A DNA stretch of 64,000 bases from Streptococcus sp. SN-1 (GCF_041154385.1 NZ_AP028929.1:434001-498000), one strand, 5' to 3'. Counted from the first letter of the stretch, positions 38,872 through 48,998 are shown. Numbers and translations: made by a program. Notes: generated by a model not told the origin, from the letters alone.

Positions 38872-41236
38872 AGGTTTATATCAAGATTTCCAACTTCGGA
38901 AAGTCAAAAGGATTTTAAGAAAGATTAATGTCCTTAAAGGAAAGATGGAGTCTCTATCAGACCAAGAACTAGCGGCAAAAACAGTGGAGTTTCGCCAACG
39001 TCTTGCTAAAGGAGAGACGGTAGATGATCTTCTAGTGGAAGCTTTTGCAGTTGTTCGTGAAGCGGATAAGCGAGTACTGGGAATGTTTCCCTATGATGTC
39101 CAAGTCATGGGAGGGATCGTTATTCATCAGGGAAATGTTGCTGAGATGAATACTGGTGAGGGAAAAACCTTGACAGCCACTATGCCTGTCTATCTCAATG
39201 CCCTGACAGGGAAAGGCACCATGCTGATTACCACCAATGACTATCTAGCCAAACGTGATGCCGAAGAGATGGGACAAGTTTATCACTTCTTAGGCTTGAC
39301 AATTGGGGTACCTTTACCAGATGATTCTAAAGATGAGCTAAGCGTGGAAGAGAAGAAAAAGATTTATGAATCTGATATCATTTATACGACTAATGGAGGT
39401 TTAGGGTTCGATTATTTGGGTGACAATCTTGCCTCCAATGAAAAGGGAAAATTTTTACGTCCTTTTGATTATGTCATTATTGACGAGATTGATGATATCT
39501 TATTGGATAGCGCTCAGACACCTCTTATTATTGCAGGTGCCCCTCGGGTTCAGTCTAATCACTACGGTATTATTGATACGCTGGTAACGACTTTGGTAGA
39601 AGGGGAGGACTATATCTTTAAAGAGGAGAAGGATGAGGTCTGGCTCACTACCAAGGGAGCTAAAGCTGCTGAAAGCTTTTTAGGAATAGATCATTTTTAC
39701 AATGGAGAACATGCAGTTTTTGCTCGCCATTTAGTTTATGCAATCCGAGCCCATAAGCTTTATACAAAAGATAAAGACTATGTCATTCGTGGTAATGAAA
39801 TGGTATTAGTAGATAAGGGAACGGGGCGTTTAATGGAGATGACCAAACTACAGGGAGGTCTCCATCAGGCTATTGAGGCAAAGGAACATGTCAAATTATC
39901 TCCAGAAACACGGGCCATGGCCTCTATCACCTATCAGAGCCTTTTTAAGATGTTTAATAAGATCTCTGGTATGACAGGTACAGGTAAAGTTGCAGAAAAA
40001 GAGCTTCTGGAAACTTACAATATGTCTGTAGTGCGCATTCCAACCAATCGTCCTAGACAACGGATTGACTATCCAGATAATCTATATATCACTTTACCTG
40101 AAAAAGTGTATGCGTCTTTGGAATACATCAAAGAATACCATGTTAAGGGAAATCCCCTACTCGTTTTTGTAGGTTCAGTTGAAATGTCTCAACTTTATTC
40201 GTCACTCTTGCTCAGAGAGGGAATTGCCCATAATGTTTTAAATGCTAATAATGCGGCGCGTGAGGCTCAGATTATCTCCGAGTCAGGTCAAATGGGAGCT
40301 GTTACAGTGGCAACTTCTATGGCAGGACGTGGTACGGATATCAAACTTGGTAAGGGAGTCGCAGAACTCGGTGGCTTAATTGTTATTGGAACTGAGCGGA
40401 TGGAAAGTCAGCGGATCGACCTGCAAATTCGTGGCCGTTCTGGCCGTCAGGGAGATCCTGGTATGAGTAAGTTTTTTGTATCCTTGGAGGACGATGTTAT
40501 CAAGAAATTTGGTCCATCTTGGGTTCACAAGAAGTATAAAGATTATCAAGTTCAAGATATGACTCAACCGGAAGTATTGAAAGGTCGTAAATACCGAAGG
40601 CTAGTCGAAAAGGCTCAGCATGCCAGTGATAGTGCTGGACGTTCGGCACGTCGTCAGACTCTAGAATATGCTGAGAGTATGAATATTCAACGGGATATGA
40701 TCTATAAAGAAAGAAATCGTCTAATAGATGGTTCTCGTGACTTAGAGGATGTTGTTGAGAAAATCATTGCTAGCTACATAGAGCAAGTGACTTCTTCAGA
40801 ATATGAAAACCGAGAGTTACTCTTCCACTTTATCGTTACCAATATTAGTTTTCATATTAAAGAGGTTCCAGATAATATAGATGTGACTGACAAAACTGCA
40901 GTTCGTAGCTTTATGAAGCAGGTGATTGATAGAGAACTTTCTGAAAAGAAAGAATTGCTTGAGCAACATGGTTTGTATGAACAGTTTTTACGACTTTCTA
41001 TGCTCAAGGCTATTGATGACAACTGGGTAGAGCAGGTAGACTATCTACAACAGTTATCTATGGCTATCGGTGGTCAATCTAATAGTCAGAAAAATCCAAT
41101 CGTAGAGTACTATCAAGAAGCCTATGCAGGCTTTGAAACCATGAAAGAACAAATTCGTGCGGATATGGTGCGTAATCTCCTGATGGGCTTGGTTGAAGTC
41201 ACTCCTAAGGGTGAGATTATGACCCATTTCCCATAA
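38864..41236 (+). CDS. secA2: SecA2, accessory Sec motor ATPase
   Basis: A 790-residue SecA-family ATPase. Walker A GEGKT is at 98-102, Walker B is in VIIDEIDD, and [12 protein letters not shown] and [13 protein letters not shown] form the later motor motifs. It ends without the Cys-rich zinc-binding tail of housekeeping SecA, as usual for SecA2. It powers export of the adhesin through SecY2. The start is a GTG at 38864 with AAGGAG 8 bp upstream. The nearby ATG belongs to the end of asp3 in another frame. Confidence 0.95.
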   Translation: MFKGLYQDFQLRKVKRILRKINVLKGKMESLSDQELAAKTVEFRQRLAKGETVDDLLVEAFAVVREADKRVLGMFPYDVQVMGGIVIHQGNVAEMNTGEGKTLTATMPVYLNALTGKGTMLITTNDYLAKRDAEEMGQVYHFLGLTIGVPLPDDSKDELSVEEKKKIYESDIIYTTNGGLGFDYLGDNLASNEKGKFLRPFDYVIIDEIDDILLDSAQTPLIIAGAPRVQSNHYGIIDTLVTTLVEGEDYIFKEEKDEVWLTTKGAKAAESFLGIDHFYNGEHAVFARHLVYAIRAHKLYTKDKDYVIRGNEMVLVDKGTGRLMEMTKLQGGLHQAIEAKEHVKLSPETRAMASITYQSLFKMFNKISGMTGTGKVAEKELLETYNMSVVRIPTNRPRQRIDYPDNLYITLPEKVYASLEYIKEYHVKGNPLLVFVGSVEMSQLYSSLLLREGIAHNVLNANNAAREAQIISESGQMGAVTVATSMAGRGTDIKLGKGVAELGGLIVIGTERMESQRIDLQIRGRSGRQGDPGMSKFFVSLEDDVIKKFGPSWVHKKYKDYQVQDMTQPEVLKGRKYRRLVEKAQHASDSAGRSARRQTLEYAESMNIQRDMIYKERNRLIDGSRDLEDVVEKIIASYIEQVTSSEYENRELLFHFIVTNISFHIKEVPDNIDVTDKTAVRSFMKQVIDRELSEKKELLEQHGLYEQFLRLSMLKAIDDNWVEQVDYLQQLSMAIGGQSNSQKNPIVEYYQEAYAGFETMKEQIRADMVRNLLMGLVEVTPKGEIMTHFP

Positions 41237-41249
41237 AAAAGAGGAAAAT

Positions 41250-42761
41250 ATGACAATTTACAATATAAATTTAGGACTTGGCTGGGCTAGTAGCGGTGTT
41301 GAATACGCCCAAGCTTATCGTGCTGGTGTTTTTCGGAAATTAAATCTGTCCTCTAAGTTTATCTTTACAGATATGATTTTAGCCGATAATATTCAGCACT
41401 TAACAGCCAATATTGGTTTTGATGATGATCAAGTTATCTGGCTTTATAACCATTTTACAGATATTAAGATTGCACCTACTAGCGTGACAGTGGATGATGT
41501 CCTGGCTATTTTCGGCGGTGTGGAAAGTCGTAGAGAAAAGAATGGTAAGGTCTTGCGTGTCTTCTTTTCTGACCAAGATAAGTTTGTAACCTGTTATTTG
41601 GTTGATGAGGACAAGGACTTGGTTCAACATGCCGAGTATGTCTTTAAAGGAAAACTGATTCGTAAGGATTACTTTTCTTATACGCGTTATTGTAGCGAAT
41701 ACTTTGCTCCCAAGGATAATGTTGCAGTCCTATACCAAAGAACTTTCTATAATGAAGACGGAACTCCGGCCTATGATATCTTGATGAATCAAGGGAAGGA
41801 AGAAGTTTATCGTTTCAAGGATAAGATTTTCTATGGGAAGCAAGCCTTTATGCGTGCCTTTATGAAATCCTTGAATTTGAACAAGTCTGATTTGGTCATT
41901 CTCGATAGGGAGACAGGCATTGGACAGGTTGTTTTTGAGGAAGCACAAGCAGCGCATTTAGCGGTAGTTGTTCATGCGGAGCATTATAGTGAAAATGCTA
42001 CAAACGAGGACTATATCCTTTGGAACAACTACTATGACTATCAGTTTACCAATGCGGATAAGGTCGATTTCTTTATCGTATCAACTGACAGACAGAGAGA
42101 AGTTCTGCAAGAGCAATTTGCCAAATACACCCAGCATCGTCCAAAGATTGTTACTATTCCTGTAGGAAGTATTGATGCATTAACTGAGTCAAGTCAGGGA
42201 CGTAAGCCATTTTCATTGATTACGGCTTCGCGTCTTGCCAAAGAAAAACACATTGACTGGTTGGTCAAGGCGGTCATTGAGGCTCGTAAGGAAATACCTG
42301 AATTGACCTTTGATATTTATGGTAGCGGTGGAGAAGATTCTCTGCTTAGAGACATTATTACAACTCATCAGGCGGAGGACTATATCCAACTCAAGGGGCA
42401 TGCGGAACTTTCGCAGATTTATAGCCAGTATGAGGTCTATTTGACGGCTTCTACCAGTGAAGGATTTGGTTTGACCTTGATGGAAGCTATTGGTTCAGGT
42501 CTACCTCTAATTGGTTTTGATGTGCCTTATGGTAATCAGACCTTTATAGAAGATGGGAAAAATGGTTATTTAATTCCAAGTTCATCTGACCATGTAGAAG
42601 ATCAAATCAAGCAAGCTTTTTCAACTAAGATTTGTCAATTGTATCAAGAAAATCGTTTGGAAGCTATGCGTGCCCATTCTTACCAAATTGCAGAAGGCTT
42701 CTTAACCGAAGAAATTTTAGAAAAGTGGAAGAAAACAGTAGAGGAGGTGCTCCATGATTGA
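41250..42761 (+). CDS. gtfA: GtfA, catalytic subunit of the adhesin O-GlcNAc transferase
   Basis: A 503-residue GT4/GT-B enzyme of the usual length. It starts TIYNINLGLGWASSGVEYAQ, has an N-terminal beta-rich add-on domain and a C-terminal donor-binding half (TASRLAKEKHIDWLVKA, EGFGLTLMEAIGSGLPLIGF). With GtfB it transfers GlcNAc from UDP-GlcNAc to Ser/Thr of the repeat regions in the cytoplasm, the first glycosylation step. It follows secA2 by 13 bp and overlaps gtfB by 8 bp. Confidence 0.95.
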   Translation: MTIYNINLGLGWASSGVEYAQAYRAGVFRKLNLSSKFIFTDMILADNIQHLTANIGFDDDQVIWLYNHFTDIKIAPTSVTVDDVLAIFGGVESRREKNGKVLRVFFSDQDKFVTCYLVDEDKDLVQHAEYVFKGKLIRKDYFSYTRYCSEYFAPKDNVAVLYQRTFYNEDGTPAYDILMNQGKEEVYRFKDKIFYGKQAFMRAFMKSLNLNKSDLVILDRETGIGQVVFEEAQAAHLAVVVHAEHYSENATNEDYILWNNYYDYQFTNADKVDFFIVSTDRQREVLQEQFAKYTQHRPKIVTIPVGSIDALTESSQGRKPFSLITASRLAKEKHIDWLVKAVIEARKEIPELTFDIYGSGGEDSLLRDIITTHQAEDYIQLKGHAELSQIYSQYEVYLTASTSEGFGLTLMEAIGSGLPLIGFDVPYGNQTFIEDGKNGYLIPSSSDHVEDQIKQAFSTKICQLYQENRLEAMRAHSYQIAEGFLTEEILEKWKKTVEEVLHD

Positions 42762-44091
42762 ACTTTATGATCGTTATAGTCAGGAAAGTCGAGATTTACA
42801 TGAAAGTCTCGTGGCTACTGGTCTTTCTCATCTTGGAGTGATCATCGATGCAGACGGTTTTCTGCCTGATGGTCTGGTCTCTCCTTTTACTTATTATCTA
42901 GGATATGAAAAGGGAAAACCTCTTTATTTTAACCAAGTTCCTGTTCCAGCTTTTTGGGAAATCTCAGGAGATAATCAGTCTGCTCGTATTGAAGATATGA
43001 CACAGGAGAGAGCCGTCATTCATTATGCTGATGGTTTGCAGGCCCGCTTGGTTAAACAGGTAGATTGGAAAGACTTGGAAGGTCGAGTACGTCAGATTGA
43101 CCACTACAATCGCTTCGGAGCTTGTTTTGCTACAACGACCTATAGCGTAGATAGCGAGCCGATTATGACGGTTTACAAAGATGTCAATGATCAACAAGTT
43201 TTACTTGAAAATCAAGTGACGGGTGATATCTTATTGACTTTGCCTGGTCAATCCATGCGTTACTTTGCAAATAAGGTTGAATTTATCACCTTCTTTTTGC
43301 AAGATTTGGAAATAGATACAAGTCAGCTTATCTTTAATACCCTAGCGACTCCTTTCTTGGTTTCTTTCCATCATCCAGATAAATCTGGCTCAGATATCCT
43401 GGTTTGGCAGGAACCTCTCTATGATGCTATTCCAGGCAATATGCAGTTGATTTTGGAAAGAGCTGATGTGCGTACTAAGAAAATCATCATTCCCAATAAG
43501 GCGACTTATGAACGTGCTTTAGAGTTGACTGACGAGAAATACCATGATCAGTTTGTGCACTTGGGTTACCATTACCAGTTTAAACGCGATAATTTCCTAA
43601 GACGAGATGCCTTAATCTTGACTAATTCAGATCAGATTGAGCAGGTAGAAGCAATCGTAGAAGCCTTGCCTGACGTCACTTTCCGTATCGCAGCGGTGAC
43701 AGAGATGTCTTCTAAGGTCTTAGACATGCTTCGTTATCCTAATGTGGTCCTTTACCAGAATGCTAGTCCGCAGAAGATTCAGGAGCTGTATCAACTGTCG
43801 GATATTTACTTGGATATAAACCACAGCAATGAGTTGTTGCAGGCGGTGCGTCAGGCCTTTGAGCATAATGTGTTGATTCTTGGATTTCATCAGACGGTGC
43901 ACAATAGACTTTATATCGCTCCAGAACATCTATTTGAAAGTAGTGAAGTTTCTGCTTTGGTTGAGACCATTAAATTGGCTCTTTCAGATGTTGAACAAAT
44001 GAATCAGGCACTCGGCAAACAAGGCCAACATGCAAATTATGTTGACTTGGTGCGATATCAGGAAACCATGCAAACTGTTTTAGGAGGCTAA
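42754..44091 (+). CDS. gtfB: GtfB, adhesin-binding co-subunit of the O-GlcNAc transferase
   Basis: A 445-residue protein of normal GtfB length. The N-terminal half is a beta-rich domain that binds the substrate polypeptide. The C-terminal half (from about residue 280: LILTNSDQIEQVEAIVEAL, FRIAAVTEMS, IYLDINHSNE) is a degenerate Rossmann fold without catalytic activity in known structures. This half is the module copied into four upstream glycosylation genes. GtfB partners GtfA and helps it recognise the repeats. Confidence 0.95.
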   Translation: MIELYDRYSQESRDLHESLVATGLSHLGVIIDADGFLPDGLVSPFTYYLGYEKGKPLYFNQVPVPAFWEISGDNQSARIEDMTQERAVIHYADGLQARLVKQVDWKDLEGRVRQIDHYNRFGACFATTTYSVDSEPIMTVYKDVNDQQVLLENQVTGDILLTLPGQSMRYFANKVEFITFFLQDLEIDTSQLIFNTLATPFLVSFHHPDKSGSDILVWQEPLYDAIPGNMQLILERADVRTKKIIIPNKATYERALELTDEKYHDQFVHLGYHYQFKRDNFLRRDALILTNSDQIEQVEAIVEALPDVTFRIAAVTEMSSKVLDMLRYPNVVLYQNASPQKIQELYQLSDIYLDINHSNELLQAVRQAFEHNVLILGFHQTVHNRLYIAPEHLFESSEVSALVETIKLALSDVEQMNQALGKQGQHANYVDLVRYQETMQTVLGG

Positions 44092-44092
44092 C

Positions 44093-44272
44093 ATGTCAGA
44101 GGAAGATTTATTTTATAAAGACGTTGAAGGTCGCATGGAAGAGTTGAAACAAAAACCTATCAAGAAAGAAAAAGAAACCCGAGGGGAAAAGATTAGTAAG
44201 ACTTTTTCACTTTTACTGGGTTTAATGATTCTGATCGGTTTGCTCTTTACTTTGCTGGGAATTTTGAGGTAG
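44093..44272 (+). CDS. asp4: Asp4, small accessory Sec membrane protein
   Basis: A 59-residue protein: an acidic/basic N-terminal half (MSEEDLFYKDVEGRMEELKQ) and one C-terminal membrane segment (FSLLLGLMILIGLLFTLLG). Length, topology and position after gtfB fit Asp4, the SecE-like partner of SecY2. An AGGAGG site at 44083-44088 serves the ATG at 44093. Confidence 0.9.
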   Translation: MSEEDLFYKDVEGRMEELKQKPIKKEKETRGEKISKTFSLLLGLMILIGLLFTLLGILR

Positions 44273-44276
44273 GCCT

Positions 44277-44501
44277 ATGATTGAAATACTGATTGTTTTA
44301 GCTATTGTCCTATCTATTGCTTTGATTGTATTGGTAACCATCCAACCCCGTCAAAATCAACTATTTTCCATGGATGCGACTAGTAATATTGGTAAGCCGA
44401 GTTACTGGCAGAGTAACACCTTGGTAAAGGTGCTCACTTTATTGGTGAGTTTGGCCCTATTCGTTTTACTATTAACCTTCATGGTGATAACTTACAAATA
44501 A
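44277..44501 (+). CDS. asp5: Asp5, SecG-like accessory Sec membrane protein
   Basis: A 74-residue protein with two membrane segments around a polar loop (QPRQNQLFSMDATSNIGK), the layout of SecG. It is the last gene of the operon, 4 bp after asp4. It likely completes the SecY2-Asp4-Asp5 channel. Confidence 0.9.
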   Translation: MIEILIVLAIVLSIALIVLVTIQPRQNQLFSMDATSNIGKPSYWQSNTLVKVLTLLVSLALFVLLLTFMVITYK

Positions 44502-44554
44502 AAGAAAACTTCAGATATTCACTTTTTGTGATTTGTCTGAAGTTTTCTTTTTTA
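44501..44554. terminator. Bidirectional terminator between asp5 and the convergent gene
   Basis: A perfect 15-bp stem pairs AAAGAAAACTTCAGA (44501-44515) with TCTGAAGTTTTCTTT (44536-44550). T runs on the plus strand and A runs at the other end let it stop transcription from both sides. Confidence 0.9.
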
Positions 44555-45505
44555 CTGTCCATATTTTTTGTAAAAATTAACTTTCACTTGGATGAAGGTT
44601 TTGGCTTCGCGTAGGAGTTGGAGGAGCGTGGCACGAGTTTCAAATTCTTCTCTTGTCTTGGGCAGACTGCGGTTGCGAAAGACTTCTAGATAGCGTTCAA
44701 TTTCATCTAGTAAATCAGAAGCAGGATTGGTCTGGCTCAGTTGCCCTGCAATTTTTGAAAAGAGCTGGGCCAAAATCAGACTTTCACTGGCAGCTAGGTG
44801 ACAGGTGTTGATTTGCTGGGCCATATTTCGTAGGATACGACTTTGTCGCTGTCTCATCTCAAAGTAGTGGATATGGTAGTCAGTTTGGTGAAAGAAGTGG
44901 TCAGAGTGATCCAAGTAGACCAGTCTGAGGGCTTCTTCCAAAAGGGTGTCCAATTCTTCCACCAGCTGTGCTCGGTTGCGTCCATCCCCTCTGGATAAAT
45001 AATATTTGAAGCGTTGGAGGATATCTTTTAACTTTTCTTCCACCAGTGTGTGGTAGTGCTGGATTTCCTCTTCTCGTGAAGGCATGTAGAGATTGACCAG
45101 TAGGGCAAATCCTGTACCGATAGCAAAGAGAAGGAATTCGTTGACTAGGAGGTCTGGAGAGGTTGACTTTTGCACCAAGAGATGGCTAACCAAAACCGTG
45201 CTTGGTGTGATGCCAATTTCCCAGCCCATCTTGTAGGCCAGAGGAACGTATAGGGCTAGATAGAGGCCGAGGCTCCAGATATGAAATCCGCTCAAGTGAA
45301 AAGCCAAAACACCAATAGCCAGAGCTAGAAGCATAGAAAAAAGACGATTGCGAGCTAGTTTTAAAGTACTTCTACGTGTATCAGATAGGCTCAAGAGAGC
45401 GATGATTCCGGCCGAAACTGCTGAGGAAAGATTGAGAAAATAAGCAATAAGGCAGGCAAGACAGGTAGCTAAGATGAGCTTGGTCGTACGTTGGCTAATA
45501 GACAT
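44552..45505 (-). CDS. Aromatic-acid-exporter (ArAE/FUSC-like) family membrane protein
   Basis: A 317-residue protein. The N-terminal half (about 1-145) has several membrane segments (LILATCLACLIAYFL, AGIIALLSLSDTRRSTLKLA, LLFAIGTGFALLVNLYMPSREE). A soluble, mostly helical C-terminal half follows, as in the Gram-positive ArAE_1 family (PF06081 with its C-terminal domain). The family is presumed to export aromatic or other small molecules; the substrate is unknown. It reads toward asp5 and shares its terminator. Confidence 0.8.
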   Translation of the reverse strand: MSISQRTTKLILATCLACLIAYFLNLSSAVSAGIIALLSLSDTRRSTLKLARNRLFSMLLALAIGVLAFHLSGFHIWSLGLYLALYVPLAYKMGWEIGITPSTVLVSHLLVQKSTSPDLLVNEFLLFAIGTGFALLVNLYMPSREEEIQHYHTLVEEKLKDILQRFKYYLSRGDGRNRAQLVEELDTLLEEALRLVYLDHSDHFFHQTDYHIHYFEMRQRQSRILRNMAQQINTCHLAASESLILAQLFSKIAGQLSQTNPASDLLDEIERYLEVFRNRSLPKTREEFETRATLLQLLREAKTFIQVKVNFYKKYGQ

Positions 45506-45536
45506 AAGAATTTCCTAATAGGTTAGAATAAAAGCG

Positions 45537-45566
45537 TAAAAGACAAGACCTGAGCAGGCTTGCCTT
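45537..45566 (-). terminator. Terminator of sstT (minus strand)
   Basis: Read on the minus strand, AAGGCAAG-CCTG pairs with CAGG-(T)-CTTGTCTT around a 2-base loop, and the stem is followed by TTTTA. It lies just after the sstT stop codon. Confidence 0.7.
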
Positions 45567-45572
45567 TATGAG

Positions 45573-46778
45573 TTATTTTTTACGGGCTGCTGCGTATTCG
45601 GCAACGGCAGTAAAGAGGACATCTGTAGAAGAGTTGAGGGCTGTTTCACATGAGTCTTGGATGACACCAATCACAAATCCAACCCCGACAACTTGCATGG
45701 CAATATCGTTAGAAATACCGAAAAGGCTACAAGCAACTGGGATAAGAAGGAGAGATCCTCCGGCAATACCAGAAGCACCACAGGCTGAGATAGCTGCTAC
45801 CACACTAAGGACAAAGGCTGTTGCAAAGTCAACAGGAATTCCAAGAGTATTTACTGCAGCAAGGGTCAAAACGTTAATAGTAATCGCTGCTCCGGCCATG
45901 TTGATAGTAGAACCAAGTGGGATAGAAACAGAGTAGGTATCTGGATCTAGTCCAAGGTCATGGCAAAGTTTCATGTTGACAGGGATGTTAGCCGCAGAAC
46001 TACGAGTGAAGAAGGCTGTCACACCGCTGACACGCAAACATTTCCAAACGAGAGGATAAGGGTTTCTCTTCATAAAGAGGAAGGCAATCAATGGATTGAC
46101 TACCAGAGCCACAAAGAACATAGTTGTTACCAAGAGGGCAAGCAAGATTCCATAGTTGGCTAGGCTTCCGATTCCTTTATCAGAGATGGTTTTAAAGACA
46201 AGGCCAAGAATTCCAAATGGAGCTAGGTTGATGATCCATTCGACAATCTTAGAAGTTACATCAGCCATGGTTTTTAGCAATTCTTTACTATTTTTGCTGG
46301 CTTCTCTCATAGCAATCCCGAAAACAACTGCCCATGACAGGATACCGATGTAGTTGGCAGTAATGAGGGCATTGACTGGATTGTCAACCAGTTTGAGCAA
46401 GAGGTTGCTGAGGACCTGTCCAATCCCATCTGGTGGAGCAATATCGGTATTAGCGCTATTTAGGGTAATTTCAACAGGTACAATGAAACTTGCTAGTACA
46501 GCGATAAGGGCAGCGGCAAAGGTTCCCACCAAGTAAAGGAAGATAACGGTTTTCATATTGCTATCTTGTCCCTTTTGATGTTGGGAAAGGGCATTAGCAA
46601 CGAGGGCAAAGACCAGAATGGGTGCGATGGCTTTGAGGCCACCAACAAAGAGATCTCCTAGTAGGCCAATTCCTGAAACAGTAGGAATTGTCAGTCCAAG
46701 GATTCCTCCAACAAGCATGCCAATCAAGATACGTTTGATTAGGCTTGCCTTATTCCAAGCATGAATAAATTTTTTCAT
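45573..46778 (-). CDS. sstT: Serine/threonine:Na+ symporter SstT
   Basis: A 401-residue dicarboxylate/amino acid:cation symporter of the SstT type, with about eight membrane segments. Family signatures are visible ([53 protein letters not shown]). It imports serine and threonine with sodium at the cytoplasmic membrane. It has its own promoter (46809-46837) and terminator. A GGAGATTGTT RBS lies directly upstream. Confidence 0.94.
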   Translation of the reverse strand: MKKFIHAWNKASLIKRILIGMLVGGILGLTIPTVSGIGLLGDLFVGGLKAIAPILVFALVANALSQHQKGQDSNMKTVIFLYLVGTFAAALIAVLASFIVPVEITLNSANTDIAPPDGIGQVLSNLLLKLVDNPVNALITANYIGILSWAVVFGIAMREASKNSKELLKTMADVTSKIVEWIINLAPFGILGLVFKTISDKGIGSLANYGILLALLVTTMFFVALVVNPLIAFLFMKRNPYPLVWKCLRVSGVTAFFTRSSAANIPVNMKLCHDLGLDPDTYSVSIPLGSTINMAGAAITINVLTLAAVNTLGIPVDFATAFVLSVVAAISACGASGIAGGSLLLIPVACSLFGISNDIAMQVVGVGFVIGVIQDSCETALNSSTDVLFTAVAEYAAARKK

Positions 46779-46808
46779 AACAATCTCCTTTGTTGTGTAA
46801 TGTTTATG

Positions 46809-46837
46809 ATTATAGTATAAATATGAACTAAAATCAA
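46809..46837 (-). promoter_or_regulatory. Promoter of sstT
   Basis: Read on the minus strand, TTGATT (46837-46832) and a perfect TATAAT (46814-46809) are separated by 17 bp, about 30 bp before the start codon. Confidence 0.8.
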
Positions 46838-46883
46838 GAATTTTCTGTCTATTTTTGAAATTATTTTTGAATATTTATGGAGA

Positions 46884-46911
46884 ATGACACTTTATGAAAG
46901 TATGGTATAAT
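46884..46911 (+). promoter_or_regulatory. Promoter of mscS
   Basis: ATGACA (46884-46889), a 16-bp spacer and TATAAT (46906-46911), with the extended -10 TGG just upstream. An AAAGGAG RBS and the ATG at 46930 follow directly. Confidence 0.75.
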
Positions 46912-46929
46912 AAATGAAAGGAGTTTTCT

Positions 46930-47496
46930 ATGCAAGAATTTATTCAAACCTACCTCAATAAGCTTGATATAACAGCGATTATCGAGAATATCTTAACCAA
47001 GTTAATTTCTCTGTTATTCCTATTTTTGCTATTCTACATAGCTAAGAAAATGCTCCATACTATGGTGCAGAGAATTGTCAAACCTTCTCTAAAAATGTCT
47101 CACCACGATGTCGGGCGTCAGAAAACCATCTCACGTCTGTTAGAAAATGTGTTTAATTATACTCTTTATTTCTTTTTACTTTATTGTATCTTGTCTATTT
47201 TAGGCTTACCTGTTTCTAGTTTGCTGGCTGGAGCTGGGATCGCTGGGGTGGCTATTGGGATGGGAGCCCAAGGATTTCTGTCTGATGTCATCAATGGATT
47301 TTTCATCCTCTTTGAACGTCAACTGGATGTGGGAGATGAGGTTGTTCTGACAAATGGGCCTATTACTGTATCGGGCAAGGTCGTCAGCGTTGGCATTCGA
47401 ACAACGCAACTCAGAGGAGAAGACCAGGTTCTACACTTCGTTCCCAATCGGAATATCACCGTCGTTAGCAATTTCTCTCGTACAGACCAGGCCTGA
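46930..47496 (+). CDS. MscS-family mechanosensitive channel, short form
   Basis: A 188-residue protein with membrane segments at about 20-50 and 73-98 and the pore helix (AGAGIAGVAIGMGAQGFLSD), followed by the beta domain (GDEVVL, GKVVSVGIRTTQLR, VPNRNI). It ends at SNFSRTDQA, where typical MscS proteins of about 270-290 residues continue with a C-terminal alpha/beta domain. Either this lineage has a genuinely short channel or the gene has lost its 3' end. The bases after the stop do not look like the missing domain in another frame. The corA promoter follows immediately. Confidence 0.85.
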   Translation: MQEFIQTYLNKLDITAIIENILTKLISLLFLFLLFYIAKKMLHTMVQRIVKPSLKMSHHDVGRQKTISRLLENVFNYTLYFFLLYCILSILGLPVSSLLAGAGIAGVAIGMGAQGFLSDVINGFFILFERQLDVGDEVVLTNGPITVSGKVVSVGIRTTQLRGEDQVLHFVPNRNITVVSNFSRTDQA

Positions 47497-47521
47497 AATT
47501 TTAGTAGATTTATGGTACAAT
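47493..47521 (+). promoter_or_regulatory. Promoter of corA
   Basis: CTGAAA (47493-47498), a 17-bp spacer and TACAAT (47516-47521), with extended -10 TGG at 47513-47515. It overlaps the end of mscS. AAAGGAG at 47536-47542 then serves the ATG at 47548. Confidence 0.6.
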
Positions 47522-47547
47522 GGGAAGAGTTTGGTAAAGGAGAGAAG

Positions 47548-48456
47548 ATGTTTTTAGAAAAACAGTTGGGCAATGGTTGTACCTGGATTAACCTAGATTT
47601 GGACAAGTTGAAAAAACTAGAGGACCTTTCTGAAATCTACGGTTTGGACAAGGAAACCATTGAGTACGCACTGGATAGGAATGAGCGTGCCCACATGGAT
47701 TATCACCGCGAAAATGGGACTGTGACCTTTATCTACAATGTCTTGAACTTGAAAAAGGATAAGGCCTACTACGAAGCCTTTCCCATGACCTTTATCGTGG
47801 AACATCGTCGCCTGATTACCATTAGTAATACCAAGAACGCCTATGTCATTGAACAGATGACCCGTTATCTGGAGAGTCATGACACGCTTTCGATTTACAA
47901 GTTTCTCTTTGCCAGTCTGGAAATCATCAGCAATGCCTACTACCCTGTCATCGAGCAGATGGACAAGAGTAAGGATGAGGTCAATGGGCTCTTGCGCCAG
48001 CGGACGACTAAGAAAAACCTCTTTGCACTTTCCGACTTGGAAACTGGTATGGTTTATCTTACTGCGGCTGCCAAGCAAAATCGCATGTTGCTGGAACATA
48101 TTCAAGGGCATGCCCTCTATCGCAGTTTTAACGAGATTGAGAGAGAGCAGTTTGATGATGCCATGATTGAGGCTCATCAGCTGGTGTCCATGACAGACTT
48201 GATTTCTCAAGTCCTCCAACAACTATCAGCATCTTACAACAACATCCTAAACAATAATCTGAATGATAATTTGACAACCTTGACCATCATTTCAGTCTTG
48301 CTAGCGGTTTTGGCAGTCGTGACAGGCTTTTTCGGAATGAATGTTCCCCTACCTTTAACAGATGAACCCCATGCTTGGCTCTACATCAGTTTGGCTAGTG
48401 CAGGCTTGTGGATTATCCTGTCATTACTACTAAGGAAAATTGCGAAAAAAAGTTAA
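47548..48456 (+). CDS. corA: CorA-family magnesium transporter
   Basis: A 302-residue protein: a soluble N-terminal funnel domain and two C-terminal membrane segments with the signature GMN (about 263-265, in FFGMNVPLP) after the first. It moves Mg2+ across the membrane. The frame extends to 47512, but that stretch contains the promoter -10 region and the RBS, so ATG 47548 (MFLEKQLGNG) is chosen. It is followed 14 bp later by yqeG. Confidence 0.9.
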   Translation: MFLEKQLGNGCTWINLDLDKLKKLEDLSEIYGLDKETIEYALDRNERAHMDYHRENGTVTFIYNVLNLKKDKAYYEAFPMTFIVEHRRLITISNTKNAYVIEQMTRYLESHDTLSIYKFLFASLEIISNAYYPVIEQMDKSKDEVNGLLRQRTTKKNLFALSDLETGMVYLTAAAKQNRMLLEHIQGHALYRSFNEIEREQFDDAMIEAHQLVSMTDLISQVLQQLSASYNNILNNNLNDNLTTLTIISVLLAVLAVVTGFFGMNVPLPLTDEPHAWLYISLASAGLWIILSLLLRKIAKKS

Positions 48457-48470
48457 GAAAAGGAGCCAGA

Positions 48471-48998
48471 ATGGCGATTGAAAATTACATGCCAGATTTT
48501 GCTGTGGAAGCAGTCTATGATCTGACAGTTCCAAGCCTGCAGGCGCAGGGAATCAAGGCTGTTTTGGTCGATTTGGACAATACCCTCATTGCTTGGAACA
48601 ACCCTGACGGGACGCCAGAGATGAAGCAATGGCTACATGATCTTCGGGACGCGGGCATTCGCATTATCGTAGTCTCAAATAATACCAAAAAACGAGTTCA
48701 ACGCGCAGTTGAGAAATTTGGGATTGATTACGTTTATTGGGCTCTGAAGCCCTTCACATTTGGGATTGACCGTGCCATGAAGGAATTCCACTATGAGAAA
48801 AGTGAAGTGGCCATGGTCGGCGACCAGCTCATGACAGATATTCGAGCAGCCCACCGTGCTGGCATTCGCTCGATTTTAGTCAAACCCTTGGTCCAACATG
48901 ACTCGATCAAAACGCAGATTAACCGAGCCCGTGAGCGCCGTGTCATGCGAAAGATCACTGAAAAGTACGGACCGATTACATATAAAAAAGGAATTTAA
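48471..48998 (+). CDS. yqeG: YqeG family HAD phosphatase
   Basis: A 175-residue HAD-superfamily protein. Motif I is DLDNT, in AVLVDLDNTLIAW, motif II is in IIVVSNN and motif III is in VAMVGDQLMTD. The family (HAD-IIIA) hydrolyses phosphate esters; its natural substrate is not settled. ATG 48471 (MAIENYMPDF) is used because AAAAGGAG lies just upstream. The longer frame to 48408 overlaps corA. It is usually linked to yqeH as here, 2 bp apart. Confidence 0.9.
   Translation: MAIENYMPDFAVEAVYDLTVPSLQAQGIKAVLVDLDNTLIAWNNPDGTPEMKQWLHDLRDAGIRIIVVSNNTKKRVQRAVEKFGIDYVYWALKPFTFGIDRAMKEFHYEKSEVAMVGDQLMTDIRAAHRAGIRSILVKPLVQHDSIKTQINRARERRVMRKITEKYGPITYKKGI

Noticed and set aside
44552..45505. Functional link of the ArAE-type protein and sstT with the adhesin locus
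   Set aside because: They lie on the opposite strand behind a strong bidirectional terminator and are ordinary core genes.
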